NCBI GenBank assembly: GCA_963575745.1
Contig: CAUYUJ010003871.1
Coordinates: forward strand, 35,001 to 60,000
Origin: Prorocentrum cordatum
Taxonomy: Eukaryota; Sar; Dinophyceae; Prorocentrales; Prorocentraceae
Direction of reading: 5' to 3'
DNA length: 25,000 bases
Positions 9,767-19,329 of the stretch are shown piece after piece. Below the pieces are notes generated by a model. The model was not told the DNA's origin. It saw only the letters and a program-made list of their open reading frames with translations, and made no database searches. The position numbers were made by a program, and so were the translations under genes. Position 1 is the stretch's first letter; every line of letters starts with the position of its first letter.

Positions 9767-9932
9767 TTCTCTTTTTCTCTCTCTCTCTCTCTCTCTTTCT
9801 CTTTCTCTCGTTTTCTGTTTGTTTTCTGTCTCTCGCTCTCTCTCTCTCTCTCTCTTTCTCTATCTCTCTGTCTCTCTCTTTCTTTTTTTGTGTGTCTCTC
9901 TCTCTCTCTCTCTTTCTCTCTCCTTTTTGGAC
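9712..9932. repeat. CT-rich array 1
   Basis: Long (CT)n runs are interrupted by TTTT and TGT blocks. Frames across it give Ser-Leu-Phe repeats on the plus strand and Arg-Glu repeats on the minus strand, both artefacts. Confidence 0.95.
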
Positions 9933-9935
9933 GCC

Positions 9936-10470
9936 CGGGGCCACCACGGCGACAGGCCTAGAACTAGACGAAAAGAGGGGGTGGACGGCTACACGCGCGT
10001 CCGCGTATCAGGCTTCGGCCGACTACGAAATTACGACACGAACGAGACGGCGTCGTCTAAGGCGACAGTCTCGGCGGTGAAAGATAAGACAGGCGTTTCG
10101 AAATATATGCCGCGAAGTGCTACGGGAAATGTGACGATGGCCGCGTTGGCCAACAACGGCTTCGACGACCCGGGGGGCGGCCAGCAGCGCCCGTGTCAAT
10201 GAGGGGCGAAAATCTGCCGCTTCGGGCGGTGTCCATTGTAAAGTTGGCGAAAAGGTTGGCGATCTTGTTACGATCGAGCCGTTGACAAACGACTGGGTCT
10301 GCTGGGCGCGACGCTGGCGCCCAACCGTCTACAAACATGTTGAAAAATGTAGCCGTCGTTCGTGTGAGGGCCGGGGACAGCGAAGCGTCCCGGAGCGGAA
10401 CGGGTCCACAAATGACCTCTGCAAGCGGTTTACAGTCTTCAGCACAAGTCCAGCAGTGGCAGTCACGCCT
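9936..10470. other. Balanced-composition segment between the CT arrays
   Basis: GC drops relative to the flanks, and a plus-strand frame to 10202 has mixed composition (VRVSGFGRLRNYDTNETASS, then MPRSATGNVTMAALANNGFD). This may be a short exon, but the frame has no plausible start because it runs in from the CT array. The opposite strand carries an isolated DTGA string. No family is recognised. A 9-A run near 10472 follows. Confidence 0.2.
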
Positions 10471-10788
10471 TAAAAAAAAAGAAGGCAACGCTGACCGCGA
10501 CGGGACAATTTTCCGAATTGTCGCTGCTGCTCTTGGTCCGCTTGGCACCACGTGGCCCGGCAGTGCAGACGCAGGCCCAGGCAATGTCCACAGCGTGCAG
10601 ACTGTACGAACGAAATGCGGGCGCGAGGCTCTTCACGCCTGTGAGTCCAGACAGGCGTCTCGCAAGGACCACCACGCAGGACCCCAGCGCCAAGCAGAAC
10701 ACATCCTCCCATTCCGTGCAGTAGCCCCTGCCGTTGAGCACTACCGCCTTCTGCTCGCCGTCGCCTTTCTAGATGCTTGTCCTTGGCG

Positions 10789-10789
10789 G

Positions 10790-10844
<55 letters not shown>

Positions 10845-10939
10845 TATTTGTTTCTCTCTCTCTCTCTCTCTCGTTTGTTCTCTTTGTTTCTCTCTCTCTC
10901 TCTCTCTCTTCACTTCGTTTTTTTCTTTGCTTCTTTATG

Positions 10940-10976
<37 letters not shown>

Positions 10977-11095
10977 GTCTCTTTCTCTCTCTCTCTCTCT
11001 ATTTCTCAATTTCTCTCTTTTTCTCTTGTGTTGTTTCTCTCTCTCTCTCTCTCTCTCTCTTTGTCTCTTTTTCTCTTTTTTGTTTCGGCCTCTGT
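10789..11095. repeat. CT-rich array 2 with short flanking direct repeats
   Basis: Similar to array 1, with (CT)n runs broken by TTTGTTT and TTCGTTT blocks. TCCTTGGCG is found at both edges (10780-10788 and 11109-11117). Confidence 0.95.
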
Positions 11096-11119
11096 CTAAC
11101 AAGCGTCATCCTTGGCGTT

Positions 11120-11838
11120 GCTCCCGAAAGTTGCTTCGCGTTTCTCGATATTAGTTGGCCTGGCTTTGCGCCGAGGTGCTCTGCCTGTTGTTGGTTCTCT
11201 TGTTCACTGTTTGGCGTTGCCCTGCTGGCTTCGGTCTGCTGGACGAGGTGCCGGCCGCCAAGCACCCCCTGCTATCGAAATCGGCAAAACATCGGCTCAG
11301 GGATTGGAGCCAGCGCAGATCCGCCGGGCTGGTGGGAGGCACGTGCTGGGCCCAGGCCCCACCGCGTGTCCCACGCACCCCCAGCCCGTCCGACCCTCGC
11401 CGCCAGGCAGGTGACCCGAACCGCTGCCCGGCACGGAGGGAGGAAGGCCGAGGCCGCAGGAGCGCCGCAGGAGCCCGGACGGCGCAGGCCGCGGAGCAGC
11501 GCACGAAGGCGCAGGCGAGCCAGGAGCACCCCGCGGGAGGCGGAGGGGGACCCGGCCGCCCTGCGCGTTAAAGGGGCTTGGGGAGACGGGTGCGGGTGCC
11601 CGCGGCTCTCGAGGCGGCTGGCGGGGCCCCAGCGCGCAGCAGAGCCAGGAGAGAGAGGGGCGGCGCCGAAACCGCCAACGAGCAGGAGAGGCGCAGGCCC
11701 GCGCCCGTGGAGCACCCGCCTGAAGAGACGAGCGGCGGCCCGCGCGCGGGACGCGCGGCCGCGCCCGCCGCGCGCGAATCAGCCTGGCGAAAAACCGGAC
11801 CGTACGCAGTTGGAAACACAAAGTTGTTACTAGTACCG
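11120..11838. other. GC-rich spacer, no clear gene
   Basis: Open frames on both strands are Arg/Pro/Ala-rich and show no motif. I see nothing that can be supported here. Confidence 0.3.
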
Positions 11839-11839
11839 C

Positions 11840-12015
11840 CTTCGGTGGGCCTCCATCTGCGGCCACGGCGCGCAAGAGTGCGCAGAAAAGCGGCAGGACG
11901 GAGCCCCCTTATGGGGCCACGACACATTATGCAAGGCGCGCCAGAAAAAGAAGACGCCGCCAGGCAGACTGCGCCTCTGGGTGGAACTCTCTATGGGACC
12001 ATGACACGTGAAAGG
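11840..12015. repeat. Degenerate copies of the 77-bp family
   Basis: Three decayed cores, GGCCACGGCG (861), GGGGCCACGACAC (914) and GGGACCATGACACGTG (11996), are each preceded by a TTCGGTGG- or CTGGGTGGAACTC-like box. Spacing is 54 and 82 bp. They match the family at 1-255 and 19330-20095 but are too diverged to form a clean array. Confidence 0.65.
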
Positions 12016-14040
12016 GATGTGTGCTTGCCGTGGCGCTGCTTTTTGGCCGCCCTGGCTCTGCTGGACATTCTATCGGGCGGTTGCGTGCTCATGTCCCTCC
12101 TGGGCAGCGACAGCGTCTGGCCAGCCGCGCGCGCTGGGCCTGGGCGCGCGCCCGGGGCCCCCAGCCCCGCGGCGCAGGCAGCCCACTTTCCGCGCGGGCG
12201 GGGAGCGAGGGGGGGGGGGGACACGTCTGCGCGGGCCGACTCACGTCTGGAGCACAACGGGGGGACCTGCGCGGCGCCCACGAGAAACCAAGACCGGCGA
12301 ACTGCGCAACTTGTCGCGCGGAGTCCCCCCGCACGGTCTGCTGATTGCTTCGAGCAGAGAGGGGGGGCAGAGAAGGAAAAAAAACTCCCTCGGCAAGGTT
12401 TGCGCTGGGACAAATCCATGCGGTACTTGTTGGCGGTGGTTCCTTGTGCTCGTGAGGCCGTGTGGCCCGCAAGAACGCCCCAGCATCAACGAGAACCTGT
12501 GCCACTACTTGAAGAACTCTGGCGACACACTGGCCAGGCTGGCGGTGTCTAGCGAAACAGGTGGGCTCTGGCTTGACGCCTGCCTCTCCTCTACAGCGTT
12601 GTTTGATACGACGTTTCCCCCGCCCTCCCCCTCCCACCTCCAAGGCCGCCTGTGGCACTCCCAGCGCACGCAAGCCGCCATGACACCGAAGACGCTGCGG
12701 AATCGAATTCTGGAGCTCGCCACAGGCAGCTGCTTCTGCACTGCTCGGTCGCGGAGCGGCCCGGGGGTCGGCGAGGGCTGCCAGCATGCTTTCTTATCAC
12801 AGCGTGTCCTGCGAAGAGCGGCGGGAGACCCGACCTTCTGCCACCCACGGGCGCGCCCCGGGCCCCGCCTCGCCCACGCCTCCGCGGGCCAGGGGCCGAG
12901 CGTCAGACCGGCGGCCGCCGAGGCGGAGGCCCGGGCAGAAGCGGTGCTTGCTGCAACGGGCCCCGTCGCCGCCGAGGGAGGCGCCGGGCACGCGCAGGCG
13001 GCGCGGGGGGCGTCAGCACGGGAGGGCGGCCGGCCGTCCGGGGCTCCGCCTGTGAGAGGCCGCCCTGGTCGCCTCGGGCGCCGCCACGGCGCACAGGCGC
13101 GCCGGGGAAGGCGACCGCGGCGTGGCCTGCGGTGGGCATGGTTCTTGCCACCGCCCCCAGAGCGGGCTGCGTGGCTGTGGCAGACAGGTGGGATACCCTC
13201 GGTGCTCGAGTGGAAGTCGTTGTGTCGTCAGCGCGGGGAGGGTGCTTCGCTTAGCGGCTGGGATTGGACCTCGCGGCCTCCGCGGGGGGACGTTGGATGG
13301 GCGGGCAGTGCTCTCTGGCGGGCGGGGCCTCGAAACAACACCAAAAACGTCCAGCTGCACCCCGCGTGCGCGTTTCACGGGAGCAGCGTCCACGCGTCAC
13401 CCACAGGAGGCATGCCAAGAAAGGCACCGACGACAAGCAGTAAGAGGGCAAGACAGGGGGCAGGACGAGGGAAGGGCACATGGTCTGGACTTGCGGCACA
13501 GTGTTTTCTGCAGGGGGGCGACGGCAGGACGGCAGCCGAGAACGAGGGTGCCGGCCCGTCCGCACGGTGCCTGAGCGGCCGTGTACAAGCCCAAGGATAC
13601 GGTCAACACGTACGATAAGGACGCACGATGAGGATGCACGGGCCTCCCAAGGCCACGCCGACGCTCTGCGAGCGGGCCGCGGCCAGCGAGAGCGCCCAAG
13701 GGTGGGCCGAAGGGGAAAAAAAGGCGAGGGTGACCCTGGAGAGCTGCACGTCCTTCCTCCGCGGGTGGACTTGAAGGCGCCCACACGGCGACGGTTGGCG
13801 ACGTCGGCGGCGGGGGCCACGGCGCAAGGAGAGCCAAAGAGGGGGGGCGCGGCACGGGCGCCGGGGCGCCGGGGGGGGGGGGCAGGCGGAGCGGCAGCCC
13901 CGACAGGGAGGAAGCCGGACGCCGGACCTGGAGCCGCCCCGGGCCAACGGAGGGGGGAGGTGGAGACGGAAGGAGGGAAAAGCGCCCTTCGCACGTTGCA
14001 CATGTGGCGCTCCGCGCAGATTGCCTGGATCTGATCTGGA
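12016..14040. other. GC-rich region, no gene supported
   Basis: The longest open frame of the window (plus strand, 12008-13618) lies here, but it is Ala/Arg/Gly/Pro-rich, starts inside a repeat copy, and shows no motif. Competing long frames exist on the minus strand. CpG-rich patches occur at 12840-13120 and 13790-13940. I cannot name a gene. Confidence 0.3.
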
Positions 14041-14045
14041 AGCCC

Positions 14046-14175
14046 ATCCACGCTCCCCTCCTGCCCCTCCTCCCCCTCCCCGCCCTCTCCCCCAAGACTT
14101 TCCCCGCCCCATCCACGCCCCCCTCCTGCCCCTCCTCCCACTCCCCGCCCTCTCCCCCAAGACTTTCCCCGCCGC
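14046..14175. repeat. 65-bp tandem repeat, two copies
   Basis: ATCCACGCYCCCCTCCTGCC begins at 14046 and again at 14111. The two copies are nearly identical through CAAGACTTTCCCCGCC. Confidence 0.9.
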
Positions 14176-14279
14176 CCCTGCACGGGACGTGCCCACGCCG
14201 AGCTGTGTTCTCCTCAGGGGCCCCGCGAGCGAGCGAGTCGAGAGCCAGAGAGGCCGCCCGCTGCGACGCCGCAGGCACG

Positions 14280-14452
14280 AGGAAAAAAAGGATGGAGGAG
14301 AGGAGGCAGGAGGAGGCAGGAGGAGGCAGGAGGAGGAGGAGCGAGGAGGAGAGAGGAGGCAGGAGGAGGAGGAGCGAGGAGGAGAGAGGAGGCAGGAGGA
14401 GGAGGAGGCAGGAGGAGGAGGAGGAGGAGGAGGAGGAGGAGGAAAGGGAGAA
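14280..14452. repeat. GGA/GGCAGGA microsatellite
   Basis: GGAGGAGGAGGCA and GGAGGAGAGAGGAGGCA blocks lead into a pure (GGA)n run at about 14404-14445. Confidence 0.95.
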
Positions 14453-14875
14453 GAGCAGGACTCGGGGCACACGATCGTACACGGAGGAGGTGAGAAGGAT
14501 GGACAGGGGCGACGAACACGGCCGCGACGACGACCACGACGAAGGGGTGGCGCAGGAGGCGGAAGAGGAAGGCGGCAGCGGGGGGTAGAGGAGGAGAGGA
14601 GGTGGGAAGGCGGAAAGTGGAGGCGGAGGAAGAAGGAAGGAGGTGGAGGCAGGAGAGCGAATTCTGCGCGGCGCGGTCCCCCTTTTCTCGTGCCGCGCAG
14701 ACGACCCGAAGTCGCAGCCAGCTCCATGCGGGCGCCGCGAGTTTTGCGGCCGTCGCGCAAGAGGGGGCAGAGGCGATCCAGGAGGCACAGGGAAGACACA
14801 CCCAGACCCCCTATCGCCTCGTGCCTGTTTTTCAACGCGGCGATTCCCGCCTGGGCGTCAAGTTTCGAGCGCGTT
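14453..14875. other. Spacer, no clear gene
   Basis: Purine-rich on the plus strand, with overlapping frames on both strands and no motif. Confidence 0.3.
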
Positions 14876-14879
14876 ATGT

Positions 14880-15015
14880 TCTGGGTGTCTGAAAGCGAGC
14901 GAGTCTGAGCATGAACGAGCCTGAATACGAGCGCCTGCGTGTGAGTGGGTGTGCGTATGAGCGTCTGCACGTGATGAGTGGGCCTGGGTGCGAGTGAGCC
15001 TGAGTACGCATGGCC
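14880..15015 (+). repeat. Degenerate GAGTNN repeat, copy 1
   Basis: Many near-hexamer units (GAGTCT, GAGCAT, GAGTGG, GAGTGA, GAGTAC) occur in loose register. The same pattern is seen at 16480-16560 and 17045-17295. Confidence 0.6.
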
Positions 15016-15085
15016 GGACGTAAGCGGGCCTGCCGGTGACTGGGCTCGAAATGGAGTTGCTGTAAGTCTGCAGATCAGAGCGGGG

Positions 15086-15170
15086 GAGGAGGAGGAGGAG
15101 GAGGAGGAGGAGGAGGAGGAGGAGGAGGAGGAGGCGGAGGAGGAGGAGGGGGAGGAGGAGGAGGGGGAGG
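15086..15170. repeat. GGA microsatellite
   Basis: A (GGA)n run of about 20 units with a few GGC and GGG variants. Confidence 0.95.
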
Positions 15171-15660
15171 GGCGCAGTGTGGCCGCAGAGGAGGTCCGCA
15201 CCCGCTGGGCGCGCGAAGGGGCACAGGTCATACCCCGTGGCCAGTGGCGGCTCTCCGTGGGGTGGCTCCGAGGGCAGTGCCTGCTCCATCGCGGTCGTCA
15301 TGCTTGTGATGATGACAAGGTGGGCGGCGCGCACGAGGGGCTGGAGGGAGGGGGAAGGCTTCTTGGAAGGAGGCCGCTTCTTAGAAGGCGCCGGCCTCAC
15401 GTCTGCAGATGAGGCCCGCGCCTTCTGAGAAGCAGGGGTGCTTCTGGGAAGCCCGTCCCCCCTCCCCCCACCACCCTCTGCGCGTGGCTGACGAGAGGCT
15501 CGTTTTCGGGCGCGAGCGGGCCCGTGAGTCGCCCCTGGTCGGGCCCCGCCTGGGGGGCCACGGCAGATCCTGCCCGCCGGGGCGCGGTGAGCACGGCGTG
15601 CTCCGAGGGGCGGCTCTCGCCGACCCTGAGAGAGCAAGCGCTTCGCCTGGAAGGCCCTCA
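15171..15660. other. Spacer with a CTTCT/AGAAG dyad cluster
   Basis: At 15358-15460, CTTCTTGGAAGG, CTTCTTAGAAGG, CCTTCTGAGAAGC and CTTCTGGGAAGC occur in succession, each a small dyad. The minus strand reads a Lys/Ser/Pro-rich patch (APSKKRPPSKKPSPS) within a 348-residue open frame (14858-15904). That frame has no recognisable domain. Confidence 0.35.
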
Positions 15661-16095
15661 CAATCTTGAAGGGGCCCAGGGACACACCAATAAATACACA
15701 CAAATTAAAAACATCCCCACATTTTCTCACATTTTCTGGGTCTCTGTCTTCCCCCCCACTTCCCATATCTTCCCACATTCTCTGGGAAGTCGACGATGAA
15801 TTGTGTCTGTGTGTGTTTTTTCCCCTCCTAGAATCTGGGCGAGGACGGGACCTGCCACATCGCTGCGTTCTCGGCGCGCGATGGACCACAAAAGGCGCGC
15901 ACACCCACCAAAACCAACCATTCTACACCACGCGAAATGGTTAAGAAATCATGGGTTAAGAAATTCATGGTCTCAGAACTTGAATAAAAACCCAACGTTT
16001 CTATCAAAATCTTAGGATTTACATTGAAACGTTAAGAATAATCGAGACTCTGGCCGGAAACTTAAGTTTTCTTAAGCATCGCCTAAGGTGTACTT
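15661..16095. other. AT-rich island
   Basis: Base composition changes sharply from the flanks. It contains repeated CACATTTTCT and CACATTCTCTGGGA boxes (15715-15790) and two near-identical GGTTAAGAAAT units (15940-15965). A hairpin lies at 15994-16033 (outer stem AACGTTT/AAACGTT, inner stem AAATC/GATTT, loop TTAG). No gene is supported. Confidence 0.6.
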
Positions 16096-16270
16096 CAAAG
16101 GTCTCCAGGTCCCCAGGCGTCCGCGTCCCGAGCGTTTCCGAGCCCCCCTCCCCGCGGAGCGGAGCGACATGCTTCAGGCTTGTCCCTCCACGGGGGGGAT
16201 ATTCAAAAATAGTCAACAAATAGTCCGGGGACGACTTTTCTACTGTTTTCCACAATGTGGGCGCGGACCC

Positions 16271-16440
16271 GGCCGTGATACACCCCTGGTCGGTTCCCCC
16301 TGGCAGGCCCAGATGTCACGCCTCCTGCATCGCGATGTTTCTGGGGCTCTACCCCTCCAAAACTAAGCGGGCACACACCTTAGAGGCCCCGCAGTCTGAC
16401 TGTTACTGGGGCCGTGATACACCGCTGGTCGGCCCCCCCT
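16271..16440. repeat. ~139-bp-spaced direct repeat pair
   Basis: GGCCGTGATACACCNCTGG plus TCGG and a C-rich run occurs at 16271 and 16410, followed in both by a GGCAGGCCC/GGTAGGCCC box and a GCATCRCG box. Confidence 0.75.
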
Positions 16441-16479
16441 TTGGTAGGCCCAAATACCATGATTGCCGCATCACGTTTA

Positions 16480-16560
16480 ACTTGAGTGCGAGTCGGTTTG
16501 AATATGAGTGCGTCTGGGCGTGGGCAACTCTGGGTACGACTGTGTTTTTGAGCGAGCCAG
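16480..16560 (+). repeat. Degenerate GAGTNN repeat, copy 2
   Basis: GAGTGCGAGTCGG, ATGAGTGCGTCTGG and GAGCGAGCCAGTC form a short cluster matching copies 1 and 3. Confidence 0.45.
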
Positions 16561-16828
16561 TCTCCGCCGTGGCGGGAGCGCCATGATCGGACGAGATCTG
16601 CGCAGCGCCGAGGCGAGCGCCACGGCTTCGTCCGGCCGCGCGCCGACGAGCCAGCGGGCGAGAACGTGCGTCAAGCCCGCGCGGGAGCTGCGTTCTCTGA
16701 GAAAGACTGCGAGAAAGACTGCGCGCGGCAACGAGGGCCAGAGCGACCTTTTCTCGCCCCCTCTCTCTGGCGCGCAGGGTGCACCCCTCTGTCCCCCTCC
16801 CGCCAGCGCCTTTCTGCAGCGCCGGCGA
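16561..16828. other. Spacer, no clear gene
   Basis: An internal short duplication (GAGAAAGACTGC twice, about 16698-16722) is the only structure seen. Confidence 0.3.
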
Positions 16829-16883
16829 CAAACACACACACACACACACATGCACACACATGCACACACACACACACACACAA
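16829..16883. repeat. CA dinucleotide microsatellite
   Basis: (CA)n interrupted by two ATG steps (CACATGCACACACATGCACAC). Confidence 0.95.
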
Positions 16884-17044
16884 CGCCAGTGTTGAAGGGA
16901 GGGGGAAGCGCTTCCTCTTTTTTATCGAACAAGGGAACACATTCTTTTTAAACAAAAGGGAGGAAAACGACTGCTGCTTTGTGCTGAGCTTCGCCGTCTG
17001 CTGGCCCGTTGGCCCAGGAGCACTCCCGACGGGAAATAGGCATG

Positions 17045-17295
17045 AGTCTTCGCTCTCTCGGTGTGGCTGAAAATGAGTGCTTCGAGTGTGCGTGATTCTG
17101 GGCACGAGTCTGAGCGTGAGCGAGTCGGAGTACGATGAATCCGAGTCTGCGCGTTCTGGGCACAAGCAAGTCTGAGTGGGAATAAGCGACACATGAGTGA
17201 GTCTGAGTCTGAGTGAGTCCGAGATGAATGAATCGAAGTCTGAGCTAGTCCGAGTGCGAGTCTGAATGTGACTGGTTCTAAGTATGAGTGAGTCT
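17045..17295 (+). repeat. Degenerate GAGTNN repeat, copy 3 (longest)
   Basis: Units such as GAGTCTGAGCGTGAGCGAGT and GAGTGAGTCTGAGTCTGAGT run for about 250 bp with frequent 1-2 bp slips. Minus-strand frames read Ser-Asp-Ser-rich peptides, an effect of the repeat. Confidence 0.75.
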
Positions 17296-17655
17296 CGAAG
17301 GGAGGAAGATCAAGGTGAGGCGGGGGCGTACCACAAATAACAGGGACCTGATATTCAGCGGATGGGGAAAAACTCAACGGGATGGTTTGGGTAATTTTCG
17401 ACCTCAGGGATCTCACCAAACCCTGGATCTTCAAAAAACTGTTCGGGGTGACAAGCTTGTCCCCCAGGGTGTGTAGAGAGAGGACCAGGGGTCCACGATG
17501 TGAGAAGGAAAACGGAACAAAAAAACAGCGCCAGGAGTCTGGGTACGGCTGGCTCCTGCCGTGACGACACCACGCTGGCTTCTGACACCACGTTGGCCTC
17601 TGACAACGCGCAGATCTGTCCCCGAGCGGAGGTCGCTCGAGACTGGCCTGGCTCC
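17296..17655. other. Spacer, no clear gene
   Basis: Contains a short direct repeat around GGCTTCTGACACCACGTTGG (17576-17600), with CACCACGCTGG just upstream. Nothing else is recognised. Confidence 0.3.
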
Positions 17656-17659
17656 AGCC

Positions 17660-17702
17660 ACGAGGAGGAGGAGGAGAAGGAGGAGGAGGAGGAGGAGGAG
17701 GC
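17660..17702. repeat. GGA microsatellite
   Basis: (GGA)n run with one AGAAG interruption. Confidence 0.9.
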
Positions 17703-18426
17703 CCTCAACCCTGGGCACCCGCGCCACCGCCGCCGCCGCCGTCGACGCAGCGCGAAGCCTGCAGCACGGAGGGGGAGGGGGGGGCGGGCGGGCGCTCTCA
17801 CGCCCGCGGCCGCGAGCGCGCCGAGCTCGACGCTGCGCCCGGCACCGCCGGCGCCGGGGGAGCGCCTGCCCGCGGGTGCGCGGGGCCAGGCTACTGAGTA
17901 ACTCGGGAGCGGCCAAGAGGGGGGTGTCCAAGAGGGGCGGGAGGCAAATCATGGCCGGCGGCATGTGCGCGGCCAGCGGGGGGGCCAGGGACGTCATGGC
18001 ATGAGAAGGGGCGCCCTGAGATCTGGGGAGATCTCATGGCCCCCGCCATGAGATCCACCCCCCCTCTAGTCATCGCCCCCCTCTTTTCCGCCCCCGAGCA
18101 GCATCTGCCGGGCCGGCCTCGCGGGCACGGGCAGGATATGGCGCGCGTTCTCTCGCCCCGCGCCGCGCCAGACTCGAGGGGAGCGGAACTGCTGGGGCGC
18201 TCTGTGGAGCCCGCCGTGGGCCTCCCGAGGCCCGCGGAGAGCCCCGTCGAGAGCTCCAAGGGGGGGCCCTGCGGGCTCCGGGGGGCCTCTCGGGCGACGC
18301 GCGGAGACTTCCGGGGGCCTGCGGGGGCTTCTCTGGAGGCCCCCGGAGCCGTCGCCCAACACCTGTGCCTTGGCTCCTCGTGCACGCTGGCTCCCAAAAA
18401 CGGAGCTTGAAGCTCTGTTCCCTCGT
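17703..18426. other. GC-rich spacer containing a perfect hairpin
   Basis: CCG-rich at 17720-17880. At 18030-18055, GATCTCATGGC, CCCC, GCCATGAGATC form a perfect 11-bp stem with a 4-base loop. The rest shows no supportable gene. Confidence 0.5.
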
Positions 18427-18606
18427 CTCGCCTCCTCTCACCAGCCTCGAACATATCCCTATCCCTAAGATTGACACGCCCAAAGGCGATGACAATCTCA
18501 GGGATGCGCCCTGAAAAACTGAGGGAATCCCTAAGATTGGCATCGTGATGAGGCGATGCCCAGCTTAAGGATAGGGATATGTTCCAGGCTGGTAATCCTC
18601 GCCTCC
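18427..18606. mobile_element. MITE-like cloverleaf fold-back element
   Basis: Inverted arms of 25 bp (18440-18464 and 18569-18593) match at 24 positions. Between them are two further hairpins: 18461-18504 and 18527-18572. Both are built on ATCCCTAAGATTG and its complement, so the whole can fold as a cloverleaf. CTCGCCTCC occurs at 18427-18435 and 18598-18606, each four bases outside the arms, as expected for a 9-bp target duplication. No coding capacity. A structured non-coding RNA is an alternative. Confidence 0.65.
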
Positions 18607-18763
18607 CTTGCGCCCCCCAAGAGGCCCGCTGCTGACTCTGGTATCGTAGCTGCGGGGCGTGGCAAGCAGGGCCATCGACGCGACGGAGCCCCGAGGGCGC
18701 CCGACGCACGCGGGAGGCGCGGTGGCCAACAGATTAGGCTGCAAGCAAGTGAGGACATACAGC

Positions 18764-18783
18764 AAAAAAAAAAAAAAAAAAAA
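18764..18783 (+). repeat. A20 tract
   Basis: Twenty consecutive A residues follow ACATACAGC. It could be the tail of a retroposed transcript ending here, but no matching gene body or target duplication was found. Confidence 0.9.
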
Positions 18784-19329
18784 CGACGAAGTGCCCGCAT
18801 GGGCATAGAGTAACTAAGCAATCAGCTCGTAAGGGAGGAGGGGGAATACGACCACAGTAATCCTCGTCCTAATCCCAGGCCTCCGACGACCCGATTTCTG
18901 TTGAGCCGTCGGGCCCCACCCACCCACCCCAGACCGGCCGCCCATGCGGAGTCGCTGTTAGCACCGCACGCGCGGATGGACGAGAGAGGCCCTCCGTCCC
19001 GCTTCCATGCGGAAAACGGACGGGCCCTGGGGGAGACGGGTGCTGGACCCGGGGCTTCCCCGAGGGTCGGCTTCTCATCTTGGGTCGCCTCCTGACGGCC
19101 CAAGGGCCCGAGAATGGGCCCCAGGAGCCCGAAGGCGGCAAAAGCCTTCAGGACCCCTTTCATCCAGGATTCCTCTCCTTCGTGGCGACTTCTGCTTGTG
19201 GCGCTCTCTGGTCAAGATTCCAAGGTGACTCCAGCAGTGGCGGCGAGAAGCGATCTGGAGAGCCAAATTGTCCTCGCGAAGGACCCAGCCATCTGCGGCA
19301 TTGAATACCGCACTTGTGAGAACATCGCC
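18784..19329. other. Spacer, no clear gene
   Basis: A plus-strand frame near 19180-19320 reads a patch of mixed composition (WRLLLVALSGQDSKVTPAVA) that runs into the 77-bp family array. It is not recognised and is probably chance. Confidence 0.3.

Noticed and set aside
10120-10584. DTGA string on the minus strand suggesting a retropepsin
   Set aside because: No second-half protease signature or neighbouring retroelement domain; a four-residue match is expected by chance.
9687-11154. Ser/Leu/Phe-rich hydrophobic frames that mimic membrane proteins
   Set aside because: Translation of CT arrays; both strands are open throughout.
12008-13618. Longest open frame in the window (536 codons, plus)
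   Set aside because: It starts inside a degenerate repeat, is Ala/Arg/Gly/Pro-rich, and competes with long frames on the other strand. It carries no motif and is expected by chance at this GC.
13603-15231. 542-codon minus-strand open frame
   Set aside because: Its length comes from GGA arrays read as poly-Ser and poly-Pro; no domain is visible.
14858-15904. 348-codon minus-strand frame with a Lys/Ser/Pro patch
   Set aside because: The patch resembles basic tails, but the frame crosses a GGA array and an AT island and lacks any fold signature.
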